DNA from: Schizochytrium sp. CCTCC M209059
Lineage: Eukaryota; Sar; Bigyra; Thraustochytrida; Thraustochytriidae
Length of the DNA: 64,000 nt
NCBI GenBank assembly: GCA_000818945.1
Contig: KN805442.1
Location: 16,712 to 80,711, forward strand
Reading direction: 5' to 3'
The notes under the pieces were generated by a model. That model was not told the DNA's origin. It made no database searches and saw nothing but the letters and a program-made list of their open reading frames with translations. Shown in pieces: positions 29,560 to 39,986 of the stretch. Made by a program: the position numbers and the translations under genes. Every line of letters begins with the position of its first letter. Positions within the stretch are counted from its first letter, which is position 1.

Positions 29560-30898
29560 TTTCGTTTGGCGCAAGACGGCGCAGATGCGCCAGAGGCCAA
29601 GTGCCTTTGGCGCTCTGGCCTACGGCTCTGTACTTGGCTCTGCTGGGAGCGAGCGAGCACGCCAGCACGCAGGCACGCAGGCCGCACGGTAGTTCGTGCC
29701 TCGACGCCGTCAGCTCGGCGTCGACGCTTGCCTGCGTCGAAACGCGGCGCTCTCACTTGTTTGTCGCAAGTCGTACGCCTGCGAACCCATGCACCAAAAG
29801 AGCCGCTTTTTCCGCTGAGAGCGCAGCTAGATGGTCCATTAAGTTTACAGTGTCCGCACCGAGGGAGACCCAGTCACTGAGACTGGGGAGTCAGTCAGTC
29901 AGTCAGCCACTCAGTGGACGAGACGATTCTTAACGGATCGCTGGCCACCTGGCTGTCCACAAGGGTGGTGTGTGCTCCTGCCTGCGTTATTGGATACTAC
30001 CCAGGGCCGTTTTCGCAGTGTTGCTTCAAGTTGCGCGAGCTCGAATGGTTTCGCCTGGTAGCAGGCCTGTCGCCAGCTATGAGACGATAATAGGAAAGGA
30101 GAGATAATATCAGTTCATCTTTTCGCTCATCTCGACCTCGTGGCCGATGTATACGCACTCGCGCATGTGTATAAGCATACGTAGTAGTTGCCTACTACAC
30201 CCAATCGCCACCGCGACTCGACGGTACCGGGCAAATTGATCCCACATGCGTGAAGACTTTCCTCCTCAGCCGGCCGCGAGACACCCCATTAGCTGGCCTG
30301 ACAGTGTCAATGTGTCAACGACACAGTGCCAAGCCTTTGGCCTCGACCGACTGACCGACCGACCGACCGACCGACCGACCAACATCCAGCGATTGACGAC
30401 TTCACCTCGAGGATGATTGATGTATATACGTATATGTACGTACGTACGTACATCTTCACCACGCGCCGAGAATCAAGCTCCATCGCGCCTCCCGTCCACG
30501 CGTTCTCCGAACGCATCTCCCCTGGCCGCCATGAAGCCATCCTGAAGACGTCCTCCGCCCGCCCGCGCGGCGCGGCAACTCGGGCCGCGCCAAATAAAAC
30601 AAAAAAATTCCTCCCCCAGAAATAGCGATTATCCTCGCACAAGGGAAGAGGCGCCGCGGCGGGGGAGGATATCCTGGGATACTGCGGCCTGGCGGCCTAA
30701 AAAGAGGCCCAACCTGCGCGGCGCGCCGCGTCCGGGCGGCCTCGCAGCCACACGTCTGTGCGGAGATTCATCGTCTGGGCGACGGCGACCTGGAGCGCGA
30801 CGAGGACTCGCAAGGCAGACTCGGATCGAGACGAGACAGGAGCAGCAGCAAGAGCAGCAGCAGCAGCAGCAGTAGCAGCAGCAGCGAGAGCAGACAAG
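29560..30898. other. Divergent intergenic region with tetranucleotide repeats
   Basis: This 1.3 kb region lies between the leftward phosphodiesterase-like gene and the rightward aminotransferase. It holds (CAGT)n near 29890-29912, (GACC)n near 30345-30380, a TACGTACG run near 30420-30451 and a CAG-rich leader near 30839-30890. Frames of about 100-190 codons have no domain-like sequence. Confidence 0.55.
30345..30380. repeat. Tetranucleotide (GACC)n array
   Basis: About eight units of GACC/CGAC run in tandem, upstream of the aminotransferase gene. Confidence 0.9.
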
Positions 30899-32419
30899 AT
30901 GGGCGACTACGGACAGGTACGTCGCTTCGGATCGCGCGGCACCGAGGAGGAGGAGGAGGGGGTGATGATGTTGGGGGCACGAGGTGGACGAAGAGGATAC
31001 GAGACCTTCGGAGGCACGCAGGCTCGCAGGCACGTGGCTACGCGGGGGACCTAGCTGCATCTCACGTACGCCTGCCTTCGAGGTTAGTACGATCTTGTTC
31101 ACGCGCAAAGCGATTTATTTGTCCTCTTTTGGATGGGCATGGGTGTCATGTGTCAAGAAAGCGCGCTTGGCATGATCGGGAATAGGAAAACTAACGCCGA
31201 CGAATCGACCTCCGCGCGGACTTTCCGATGGTGAATGTGAGGACGTTTCAACGTTGGTCGTTGGGGTGATGGTGCACAGTATGACGTTCCTACGGTGGAC
31301 ACCCAGGTGAACTTCAAGGTGGGCCAGCCGGCGCCGTCGATGCTTCCCCTCGACTACATTCGCGAGGCGGCCAACGCCAAGCTGGCCGAGACCGACCCGC
31401 TTTACCTTCAGTACGGCCACCTTTACGGCTTCGAGAAGTGCCGCGACTCTCTGGTCAAGTTCCTTTCGGAGCGCTACCAGTACGAGGTCGACAAGGAGAA
31501 GATCATGCTGACGAACGGCGTCACTGGTACGCTGGCGCTCGTGTGCTCTCTCTTTCTCCAGGCCGGCGACCTCGTCTTTGCCGAGGAGCCCACGTACTTT
31601 TTGGCCAAGTCTATCTTTAAGGACTTCAAGCTCAACTGCCGCCAGATTCCCATGGACGAGGAGGGCCTCGACGTGTACAAGCTGGAGCAGGCCCTTGAGG
31701 CCGGCCCCGTACCTAAGCTGATGTACGTGGTGCCTACGGCGCACAACCCCACCGGCCGCACCCTGAGCGCGGAGCGCCGCGAGAAGCTTGCCGCCCTTGC
31801 GGCCAAGTACGACTTTATCCTCCTCTGCGACGAGGTCTACCAGCTTCTTACCTTCCCGCACATTACCCCTCCTCCTCCGATGATGACCTTTGCCAAGCAC
31901 GACAAGGTGCTCTGCATGGGCTCGTTCAGCAAGATTCTGGCCCCGGCTCTTCGCGCCGGCTGGCTTCAGGGTAGCAAGGAGATTCTTGCGCAGATCACTG
32001 CCTGCGGCCAGCTCGACTCGAGCGGTGGCCTCAACCCGGTCATCTTTGGCATCGTGCAGCGCGCCATTGACCTCGGACTCCAGGACAAGCACCTCGACAA
32101 GACCCGCGAGACGCTCTACACTCGCTACTCGACCCTTGAGAAGGCTCTCGAGGAGTTCCTCCCGGAGGGCACGACTTTTGAGAAGCCCCAGGGTGGCTAC
32201 TTTGTTCTCGTCAAGCTCCCCGAGGGCCAGCTTGCGGCTGACCTTCTCGTGGAGGCTACGGAGAACCACAAGGTCTGCTTCCTTCCGGGCGCCAGCTTTG
32301 GTGACAGCATGAAGAACTACCTTCGCCTTTCCTTCTCTTATTATGATGCGGAGGACATTCGCGTTGGCATCGAGCGCCTCGCCAATGCCATCCGGGCCTA
32401 CCAGGCCAAGCTCCAGTGA
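30899..32419 (+). CDS. PLP-dependent aminotransferase, class I (2-aminoadipate/LysN-like), two exons
   Basis: CDS joins 30899..30916 and 31280..32419, giving 385 aa. Exon 1 encodes only MGDYGQ; the donor gtacgt and acceptor cacag keep the frame, and exon 2 opens YDVPTVDTQ. Without this exon the frame could begin only at a GTG. The fold-type I core is clear: PTAHNPTGR for PLP/substrate binding, CDEVYQ carrying the PLP-nitrogen aspartate, and Schiff-base lysine K224 in SFSKILAPALRAGW, with RLSFSYYD near the end. The SFSKxLAPxLRxGW pattern is typical of the 2-aminoadipate/aromatic/branched-chain transaminase group. Substrate is therefore uncertain. No obvious targeting peptide; likely cytosolic. 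Confidence 0.88.
30917..31279 (+). other. Intron of the aminotransferase gene
   Basis: 363 nt with gtacgt donor and ag acceptor, phase 0. It follows a first coding exon of only 18 nt. Confidence 0.8.
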
Positions 32420-33016
32420 GTTTGCCAGCCAGCATTACCCATTCTTTCCCCAAGACCGCAATTGTCTCTTTTCTCTATTGGTCTCGACAATATGACGCAC
32501 GCGATCCTTGCCTTGTTTTGCATTGACAGTGAATTTCTCGCAGAGCCAAGTTCATGCGTGCGCCAGCCAGCAAAAAATCTATCAAAATTTTATATCTTTT
32601 TCCGTTGTCTGGTGGTGTTTTTATAATTTTTTTTGGTTCGTACGTTGCCATGCCCCCTGTTCGTCTCCTTTACAGTGTGTTTGATAACTTCTCTTGCGTG
32701 CAGTCCATTCCAATACATTACATTTCATGGTAAGGTAGTATGCCTTCAACGTGCGGGGCGAGGTCGGGCCGAAGATGGCGGTCAAACGGTAACATATGAA
32801 ACGCTCACATTTTTATCCCGCAGCTCCGACTAATACCACTGTTCCTACTAGCCCATATAATCATCGCCACCACTGACATACTTTCAAGAGGCACATTTTC
32901 GCACACCCCGATTTTCTAAGAAAGAAGCCTTCGAAGCTAGGAGGAACGCCACTAAGCTCGACAGAGCGCGCTGTGGGCCAGTGTAGGTTGCCGTGCCTAA
33001 GGCCGACCGATTCCGC

Positions 33017-33178
33017 ACTTGCGAGCGTCGATTCCGTACTTCGCGACGGCCTAAATGCACTTGCAGGGCCGTTTCCCTCACTTGCGCCTGGCGCGGGCCG
33101 GTATGCGGACTTGCGCGGGGGCGAAAGCGCACTTGCTGCCGTGGCTGCGCACTTGCGCGGCGCGCATTGTGCACTTGG
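33017..33178. repeat. Degenerate 21-bp-period repeat with ACTTGC core
   Basis: ACTTGC or one-base variants start at 33017, 33038, 33059, 33080, 33109, 33131, 33151 and 33173, with spacings of 21, 21, 21, 29, 22, 20 and 22 nt. Flanks share a weak CC-G-CACTTGCG consensus. Confidence 0.7.
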
Positions 33179-33490
33179 AGCGGCGGCTTTAGACACTGAG
33201 CGCAGGGCGGGCAGTGGCCAAAAATCAAAGCACCAACGCAACGCCTCGCAGCCGCAGCAGCCGCCGCCGCACGCCGCGCGAGACCGACCGCCAAGACCCA
33301 CTGGTACGTTTGCCCGCTCGCTTCGCCCCGCCGCGCGCCGCCCTCCGTTCGCCTGCGCCGCGCTCGCGGGTAGGCGCAAACGTGAGGAGGGATGTCGCGG
33401 GCCCGGGCCTCGAAAACATCATGAGCGCTACCGACGAAGCCCGAGTCGAGCCAGGAGCAAGCGCTCGCGAGCGGTCGTTCTTTGTCCTCG

Positions 33491-33491
33491 G

Positions 33492-33527
<36 letters not shown>

Positions 33528-33529
33528 CG
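33491..33529. repeat. Tetranucleotide (CCTG)n array
   Basis: Nine or more perfect CCTG units, about 280 nt upstream of the LC8 start codon. Confidence 0.92.
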
Positions 33530-33806
33530 CCCGCGCCGTCCGCAATGCCGCGGCAACCAATCTGTCCTGCGAGACGTCGCGTCTCGGAGACGGACGAGGT
33601 GCCAGAGCAGAGCAGCAACCGTCGGCGAGAGCACACACGTAAAGGGAAAGGATAAGAAGAGGCAGGAGAAAGAGGCGCAACGGTGCGGTGCGGCAGGAGC
33701 CCGCGCCGAAGCACGGGGAAAGGAGAAGATGAGGAGAAAGAGGGAACGGGGAAAACTGACGCTCTCAGGTTGCAGACTCTCTCGCGCAGTATCACCAACA
33801 GGAAAA

Positions 33807-34076
33807 ATGGCGGAGCGCAAGGCCGTGATCAAGAATGCCGACATGTCGGAGGAGATGCAGCAGGATGTGGTTGACTGCGCATCGCAGGCTCTCGAAAAGT
33901 ACAACATCGAGAAGGACATTGCTGCCTTCATCAAGAAGGAGTTCGACAAAAAGTACGGCCCGACCTGGCACTGCATCGTCGGCCGCAACTTTGGCTCCTA
34001 TGTCACCCATGAGACCAAGCACTTCATCTACCTCTACCTCTCGCAGATTGCTATTTTGCTCTTCAAGAGTGGCTAA
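33807..34076 (+). CDS. DYNLL1: Dynein light chain LC8
   Basis: 89 aa, exactly the family length, single exon, with start context aaaaATGGC. The sequence is almost identical to animal LC8: RKAVIKNADMSEEMQQD opens it, IEKDIAAFIKKEFDKKYGP forms helix 2, WHCIVGRNFGSYVTHET carries the partner-binding strand and HFIYLYL-x-QIAILLFKSG closes it. LC8 is a homodimeric hub that binds short linear motifs and is a subunit of cytoplasmic and axonemal dyneins, radial spokes and IFT motors. It complements the dynein heavy chain and ARL3 nearby, though clustering need not mean co-regulation. A long frame continues upstream in register but is low complexity and I exclude it. Confidence 0.98.
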   Translation: MAERKAVIKNADMSEEMQQDVVDCASQALEKYNIEKDIAAFIKKEFDKKYGPTWHCIVGRNFGSYVTHETKHFIYLYLSQIAILLFKSG

Positions 34077-34938
34077 GCGCGAACTGGCCGGCCAGGCAGC
34101 CCGTCTGCTTGTCCTTTCTTCTGCAAAGTAAACGATCGCAGTCGTGACCCGTCTGCCAGCCGACGTGGCTGACCGACGGACATGTCTGTGTATTGGTGCG
34201 ATGAGGCGACGAGCGCCTGGCTGTTTGACTGCCTTTCTATCTTGCTTTTTCGTTTCTGACGCTAGACGCGGACTGACTTGACTTGACTTGTGTGGTATTC
34301 CGGCCTGCGCTTTTTAGTATTCGTCTTGGCTGCAGGGAAGCCAGCTTAGCCAGCAAGCAGGCTCGAGTACGCCAGCGTTTTCCGTCTTCCTCGTTTCGTC
34401 AGTTTCAAATTCAGTCAGTCAGTCAGTCAGTCAGTCAGTCGGTCGCTCGTATAATTCATCTCATCAATTCGGCTGCCGATCTTACACTCATACTAATAGT
34501 CCGCCAGCCTGCGCCCCGGCAGTCGCAGACGATGTTCTCCTACGCCTCCAAATTCAACAACAACAACTACTTCTTCTACTACTACTACTACTACCTCTAC
34601 AACAAATTACTAATCACGATGTTCTGGTTCCTTTCAGTATTTCATAGGTTTTTTTGTCTTAGTTTTTCATAGCACAGGCGTGGGGGTGAATGCCCGGCCA
34701 CAAAGGGTGCCTGTCCAATAACGATACGATAAAACACTCGTCTGGCCAGCAAGCTAGCCCAATCAAACCGCCGGAGAATAATGCGCTTGACGCAGCAATT
34801 CTAAGAAATGAAGAACGAAAATATGGTGTTGATGGTGGTCATCATCGTGACGAAAATTTGGGAGCAACTTAGGCTAGACCCCCTAAATCACCCACCATAA
34901 ATCAGCAAACCACTTCTCAGACTGACAAATCGAGGCCA
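34077..34938. other. Intergenic region with (CAGT)n between LC8 and the F-box-like gene
   Basis: It contains a perfect (CAGT)n run at about 34411-34440 and a TAC/CTA-rich tract near 34567-34590. No gene was supported. Confidence 0.55.
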
Positions 34939-36150
34939 ATGGCGTCCTCCGCGCGAAAGCGCAAGGCGCGAAGCCAAGGAGCTCCATCCGCCACAAGAGG
35001 CTCGCGGCAACCGCGTCCTGCTGCTGGCAGTGGAGTCCAACTCGACGCTCTCGCGAGTGAGATCGTCCCCTTCATTGGCACGCCGCGCGACTGGGCCGCG
35101 TGCAGAACGATCAACTCCGCGTGGCGCGAGGCGGCGGACCGCGTGGGTATGCGAAACTACTGGATCGAGCTATACAAGTCGGCGACGCCGTTTCTTGAGC
35201 GCGTAGTTGCCTCTCCGCGCCTTGCAGAATCCGTTCATTTTTTGGACCTAACGCAGCTTAAGACCAAGCTCATTTGGCGCGATTATGAGAGGCTCTTGGG
35301 CTCCTTGCCAAATCTTCGCGGCGCTAAGGTGCGCAGACCGCCCCGCGGATCCGCCGGGCTGAAATTGTTGCTTGCACAAGAACAGCTCGAGACACTTGAA
35401 TTCTTAGACCTGGAACACGTTATCTTTCCCCAAACACTTCGAACGATCGGCCCCCCTCTCAAGCTCAAGAGCCTTCGTTTGTATTTTGCGAGTGGTCTCG
35501 AAGATAGATTTGCACAACGCATGGCCGATTTGAGTTCCGTCAAGGATCTCCTCGTTGTCGGCGCGTGCTGGCTTACTAATTGCATGGGAATTCATGCGTT
35601 GCCTGATCCTCCACCCCCGCTCGTGCGACTCACTCTCGTCGATTGCGGACGCCACCAAATGTCTGCGCCGCATTTGGTCGAGACCTTGCGCCGTGTCGCG
35701 CCCACCATCGAGTACGTCAACTTGACCGACTCCCTTCAGACTTTTCCGACCATCCTCGACTGGTCCGCCCCTCGTTTACGCTCTTTTGTGCTTGACGGCA
35801 TCGCTTTGTCCGAAGGATTTCAACGTATGCTTTATGAGGATGTCTTGCCCGCACTGCAGCTACTCTCTGCAGCGCGATGTCCTCATACAGACGAGTACTT
35901 CACCGCAACAAAAGAGCAAAACTTAGATACTCGTGGGCTCGTATTTGGGCCAAGTCTCCGCGTGGTTGACCTCTCATCCACACGTATAGGCGTGAACACA
36001 TTGAGTCGCTTTGAGGCGTGTCCTTCGTTTCGCCTTGCCATGGTCGACTCGTGTCGAAATTTGCCTCGAAAAGTTCGCACAAAGTATGCAGCTCTGCGCA
36101 ATGCTCCTGGCATAGCAGCTTTGCACACGGATCTGAAAAAGTCATGTTAA
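34939..36150 (+). CDS. F-box/LRR-like protein
   Basis: 403 aa, single exon. After a basic, disordered N terminus (residues 1-30), residues about 34-68 resemble an F-box: LDALASEIVPFIGTPRDW then CRTINSAWREAADR, the usual L-x-E-x3-I/F and VCR-x3-W layout. The remainder shows LRR-like periodicity (LEFLDLEHVIFP, LKSLRLYFASGL, VRLTLVDCG, IEYVNLTDS, LRVVDLSST). Such proteins usually recruit substrates to SCF (Skp1-cullin-F-box) ubiquitin ligases, but divergent protist members may not bind Skp1. Start is the first ATG after in-frame leader sequence. No catalytic motif was seen. The F-box call is from pattern only, and the target is unknown. Confidence 0.6.
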   Translation: MASSARKRKARSQGAPSATRGSRQPRPAAGSGVQLDALASEIVPFIGTPRDWAACRTINSAWREAADRVGMRNYWIELYKSATPFLERVVASPRLAESVHFLDLTQLKTKLIWRDYERLLGSLPNLRGAKVRRPPRGSAGLKLLLAQEQLETLEFLDLEHVIFPQTLRTIGPPLKLKSLRLYFASGLEDRFAQRMADLSSVKDLLVVGACWLTNCMGIHALPDPPPPLVRLTLVDCGRHQMSAPHLVETLRRVAPTIEYVNLTDSLQTFPTILDWSAPRLRSFVLDGIALSEGFQRMLYEDVLPALQLLSAARCPHTDEYFTATKEQNLDTRGLVFGPSLRVVDLSSTRIGVNTLSRFEACPSFRLAMVDSCRNLPRKVRTKYAALRNAPGIAALHTDLKKSC

Positions 36151-36677
36151 ATTCATTGTATAAACATCGGCCGCCAATGCATCAAAGTCCGTGGTGGTGT
36201 TCGTGGGCACGGTTCTCTTATTATGGATATCACACTTTCTCTTATCAAACTCCATCTTGCTTGGAGCATCCTGTCTAGCTGGGCGCGTTGTGCGTGAATA
36301 GGGTCCTTCCCCCAAAAGAGAAAAGGAAGCCCCTTCGCATCAAACGATAAGGAAGACGAAATGATGATGCAGTCAATTTTCAGAATGATTTGTATTTCGC
36401 TTGACGATGTTGTGACAAGTGCGTTGGAGGGTCTCAGACGTGCTACGTTCCTGTTTCGAGGTGGGCGGTTGCTTGCGTTTTCATTTGGCACTGCTAGGTC
36501 GACCGCCGCCTTTCGGGGTCATGAGGCAGAATAATTTTGTATTTTTTACCCGTCGGTTCGCCCGTCTCGCCCTTCGGCAAAACGTATTTATCTGCTAGGT
36601 CCAAGCAAAGCTGGACGACCAGCGCGGCGTGGCCGTGGCCGGGTGCAGCGGGCCTAGGGGCAGCGGCGTGAAGGTCC
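36151..36677. other. Intergenic region between the F-box-like and TPR-J genes
   Basis: This half-kilobase spacer lies between two rightward genes. I see no repeat array, RNA gene or credible ORF in it. Confidence 0.5.
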
Positions 36678-39600
36678 ATGCCACGCCCCAGAAGCTCGCT
36701 CGGGGGAGACGTTTTCGAGCATGGAAAACTCGCGCACCGGGACGCGATGGACGAGCGCGTGGAGGATAGCCCGCGCACAGCGACGAGTAGCGCTCGCAGC
36801 ACCAAGTTTGACGCAGAACGTAGACCAGAGGAACGAGAAGACATCGCGGCACCAAGCAATAATGCAGATGCTTTCGGGATCAAGCGTGGCAAGTGCCGGT
36901 GTGGTAGGTGTCGCGAGTTTCAACGGAAGTCACCCAAGAGCCTTGTATGCAAAGTTTGCACTTGCCCCAGTAACCGGCACAAGCGCAAGAGCTACTTTCA
37001 AAAGCCAGCATCACTTTCAGACTTTTCACATTTCAAGGCATCGCATCAGAATCATCACACCGACCGAGAAATTCCTCAAGATCAGGTAGCAGAAAATACC
37101 GCTGCTCAAGCCAACACTCAGCGCAGAAGAAGCGTCGACACTCGTAAAAATCCTCATCTCTCGTCGAGAAACAAAGTCGAGTCTCTTTCAGAGCATGACG
37201 TAGCTGCTAGCAAGCCTATGCCAGGCTCGGAGGATGGCGTCAAGTCAGCACCAGGACCATCGTCGGGCAAAACGCAAGAAAGCACTGATGCCCACCCGGA
37301 AACACCTCTTTCCGGTGTCCAAGCCGGCCGTACTGCTTTGAGCACAACATCAGGGAAATCAGCCCGTATAAACGGAAAGGATGCCGCCTCACCGCGGGAA
37401 GAATTTTTGACCAACAAGAGGACGAGCGATGCAAACCCCAGCAAAAAACAGAATCGCGTTCAGACAAAAGTAGTCCCTGATACAACGCAAACAGGTGCTT
37501 TTGAGCATTTCGCTACAAACAGCACCGTTACGTCATCCACTGCTGCTTCTGTTGGTACTGCAAAGCCTACGGACGTAGATGCAACTATTGCAGAGTCCGC
37601 TGCTGCAAAGCCTGCATCTGCTGCTTTTGCTGGTGTTACGAAGTCTGCAAGTCCTGTAAAGCCTACATCTGCCGCTTTTGCCAGTGTTGCAAAGCCTGCT
37701 AGAACTACCTCAGCTCGTTTCTCAAAGCCTGCAAGTGCTGCTTCTGCAAGTGCTGCTTCTGCAAGTGCTGCTTCTGCAAGTACTGCTTCTGCAAGTACTT
37801 CTTCTGCAAGTACTGCCAAACCTGCGTCTGCACCTCCTACTACAAAGCCTGCGTCTGCTGTAAAGCGTCCCGTTAAATCTTCAACGGTTCCTCCTATTGA
37901 GGAAACTCCTGCTGATAAAGCCCCTGCAGCAAAATCACAGACAACATCAAATGATAGCAAAAGGACCTTGGCTTCTGAAAGTCGACAGCGTACAAACAGG
38001 AAAAAGTCGACAACCGGCAAAGAGGAGTCAAGAGAAAAAGCACCGACAAACGATGATGCATCGAAGGAAACGGCCGACGTTTCTCCGCCGAAAGCACCAC
38101 TTGACGCGGGGAGCGTCCAAGACGATGCCGACAATAATAAACGCAAGGCTGCAGTGGAGGCGTGGAGGAAAAAGGTGCAGTTTGCGCTATACAACACGGA
38201 ATATCGCCGATGTGGAGAATTATGCGACGAAATGCTCAAGAAAATGTCCAGTGAGTCGCTCGAGTGGCGCATTCCCGTACTTGTACAGCGCGCCGAGACC
38301 TATCTCAGGTGGAGTGAGGTGGCTGAGACGGAGCGAATTCGAAGGTCACGGATTCGCTGCGCAAAGCTAGACTGTGCAGCAGCTCTTGAAGAAGTTGGAG
38401 GTCATCGATCGCATCTCCTGGCAGACACCTTGCTCGGCCTCGGACTCACCATGCAGAGCCAGGTCGACCTCCTGCATGGCCACTTGGGCAACGCAAGACG
38501 CAAACTCGCCAAGGCCATTGAAGGTATGCGCAAACATCCAGAATTCTTGGTTTTATGGGGACTCGATTACGTGAGTGTTGCAAGTGTCAAGCTTCAAGAG
38601 GTCTCGAAAGCCGGAACCTTGCAGTCTCAGGCGGAGGAGGCATTGAAACAGAACAAACCCTTACGATGCCTCCGGCATATCGACTCGCTCCTGGCAGTGT
38701 GCCCCGTCTCTGTGCAGGGCCTTTCCCTTAAAGTGGATGCTCTGCTGAAAGCAAAACGGTGGGCCGATGCTGCGACTTTTTGTGAAAAAGTCGAGGGGGA
38801 ACTGGACACTAAAACAGATCGTCGTCTTCTTGCGAACATGATTATGGGGAAGGCCAGGTGCGCCTACGCGCATGGTAAAGTCGACGAAGCCGTTCATCTT
38901 GCTCAGAGCATTGAAGACATCTTTATGCAGGGCGAAAGTCGGGTTTCTTTGACGCTTTGGCGGCGCTTAAGCGAGGACAAGGCAAAAGGGAACGCTTTTT
39001 TTGCCAAAGGGCAATACAGCAAAGCCGTGGACCATTACTCTGCAGCGCTGGCAAGGTGTACGAGCCCCAAATTCAGTGCTATCCTGCATAGCAATCGGGC
39101 CGCCACACATATGGCGCGCAAGCAGTATAAGCTGGCACTTAATGACTGCGATGAGGCTCTTCGTCTTGACCCCAACTACACGAAAGCGATGCTGCGTCGT
39201 GCACGCGCTGGTGCGCAACTCCACGATGAGCTCAGTTTTCTCTTACGTGCTCGAGCCGACTATCATCGTGTTTTTCGACGAGATCATACGCAACAGGCCA
39301 CGCATCAGCAGGAACTCAATGAGCTTGAACTGCGGATTTCAAGCCTGAAGAAGGCTGAGGCGGACGCCAGGGCCGCGCGTCAAAAGAATGCGCGCCCACG
39401 ACCCAATGAAAAGACCCCTGAGCGAAGCAATCCGCCTTCGGCATCTTCTGGTGCTGCATCAGCAGGATCGAGACCACGTCCCGCCTCCGCCAAGCCGAAA
39501 TCTTGGAAGGAGCGTCAGGATGAGCACTGGCGAGAGTGGTTTTCTTCGCGCGGGTCGCGTCCTCGTCACACTTCTAATGCATCGACGGGCAAGGGTCCAG

Positions 39601-39986
39601 GACGAGCTTCAAAATCGTCGACATCTTCTTCATCTTCTTCGTCTTCGTCGCGGGGTCCACGTCCTCGCACCGCGGGCTCAAGAACCTGGGGAGGCGGATC
39701 TTTTGGGTCTGCAAATGTCACCGCATGGCTCGATTCCAAGGGGCGTATCAAGAATTACTATCAGGCGCTGGGGCTCACGCAAGGGGCTGGGATTGATCGT
39801 GCCTTTATCAAAAAGGCCTTTCATCGTCTTGCGCTCAAGCATCATCCGGACAAAACACAGGCCGCGCCCGAGATGGAGAGACGCAAGAGCGAGACAACGT
39901 TTAAGCGTGCGGCCGAAGCCTATTCGGTTCTTGGTAATGAAGAGGTTCGCGAGCAGTACGACCGTTTCTTTCGATGCATAGCTTGA
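36678..39986 (+). CDS. TPR and C-terminal J-domain co-chaperone with Cys-rich N-terminal motif
   Basis: 1102 aa, single exon. Near residues 70-105 a compact cysteine cluster (CRCGRC, then CKVCTC followed by HKRK) suggests a small zinc-binding element. Residues about 115-490 are disordered and Ser/Ala/Pro/Lys-rich, including a 15-bp DNA tandem repeat (37734-37820) encoding Ala/Ser pentapeptides. TPR-like helices span about 500-860, clearest at 764-848 (KGNAFFAKGQYSKAVDHYSAAL, SNRAATHMARKQYKLALND). The J domain is C-terminal at about 1026-1099 with the HPD motif in KHHPDKTQ and ends at the stop. The TPR-J order matches DNAJC7/DNAJC3-like co-chaperones that couple client or Hsp90 binding to Hsp70. 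The long N-terminal half is not part of DNAJC7. Confidence 0.85.
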   Translation: MPRPRSSLGGDVFEHGKLAHRDAMDERVEDSPRTATSSARSTKFDAERRPEEREDIAAPSNNADAFGIKRGKCRCGRCREFQRKSPKSLVCKVCTCPSNRHKRKSYFQKPASLSDFSHFKASHQNHHTDREIPQDQVAENTAAQANTQRRRSVDTRKNPHLSSRNKVESLSEHDVAASKPMPGSEDGVKSAPGPSSGKTQESTDAHPETPLSGVQAGRTALSTTSGKSARINGKDAASPREEFLTNKRTSDANPSKKQNRVQTKVVPDTTQTGAFEHFATNSTVTSSTAASVGTAKPTDVDATIAESAAAKPASAAFAGVTKSASPVKPTSAAFASVAKPARTTSARFSKPASAASASAASASAASASTASASTSSASTAKPASAPPTTKPASAVKRPVKSSTVPPIEETPADKAPAAKSQTTSNDSKRTLASESRQRTNRKKSTTGKEESREKAPTNDDASKETADVSPPKAPLDAGSVQDDADNNKRKAAVEAWRKKVQFALYNTEYRRCGELCDEMLKKMSSESLEWRIPVLVQRAETYLRWSEVAETERIRRSRIRCAKLDCAAALEEVGGHRSHLLADTLLGLGLTMQSQVDLLHGHLGNARRKLAKAIEGMRKHPEFLVLWGLDYVSVASVKLQEVSKAGTLQSQAEEALKQNKPLRCLRHIDSLLAVCPVSVQGLSLKVDALLKAKRWADAATFCEKVEGELDTKTDRRLLANMIMGKARCAYAHGKVDEAVHLAQSIEDIFMQGESRVSLTLWRRLSEDKAKGNAFFAKGQYSKAVDHYSAALARCTSPKFSAILHSNRAATHMARKQYKLALNDCDEALRLDPNYTKAMLRRARAGAQLHDELSFLLRARADYHRVFRRDHTQQATHQQELNELELRISSLKKAEADARAARQKNARPRPNEKTPERSNPPSASSGAASAGSRPRPASAKPKSWKERQDEHWREWFSSRGSRPRHTSNASTGKGPGRASKSSTSSSSSSSSSRGPRPRTAGSRTWGGGSFGSANVTAWLDSKGRIKNYYQALGLTQGAGIDRAFIKKAFHRLALKHHPDKTQAAPEMERRKSETTFKRAAEAYSVLGNEEVREQYDRFFRCIA
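37734..37820 (+). repeat. Coding 15-bp tandem repeat (Ala/Ser pentapeptide)
   Basis: The unit gcaagtgctgcttct recurs with drift (gtgctgct, gtactgct, gtacttct) about five times inside the TPR-J gene. The period is a multiple of three, so copy changes keep the frame. Confidence 0.9.

Larger units (their letters stand above)
32420..33806. other. Intergenic region upstream of LC8 with a 21-bp-periodic array and (CCTG)n
   Basis: It holds the aminotransferase 3' end (AT-rich near 32570-32640), a degenerate array of ACTTGC cores about every 21 bp (33017-33178), and a (CCTG)n tract at 33491-33529. Frames that run through the array into LC8 are low complexity, and LC8 needs no N-terminal extension. 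Confidence 0.55.

Noticed and set aside
31115..32269. 384-codon open frame antisense to the aminotransferase
   Set aside because: It mirrors the sense gene; Leu/Val/Glu-rich product with no domain, expected from GC-rich codon use on the opposite strand.
33491..33529. Tetranucleotide arrays considered as CRISPR-like repeats
   Set aside because: Units are 4 bp, uninterrupted and without spacers, in a eukaryotic context.
32884..33798. 304-codon leftward frame upstream of LC8
   Set aside because: Runs through (CCTG)n and the 21-bp array; low complexity, and it covers the LC8 promoter.
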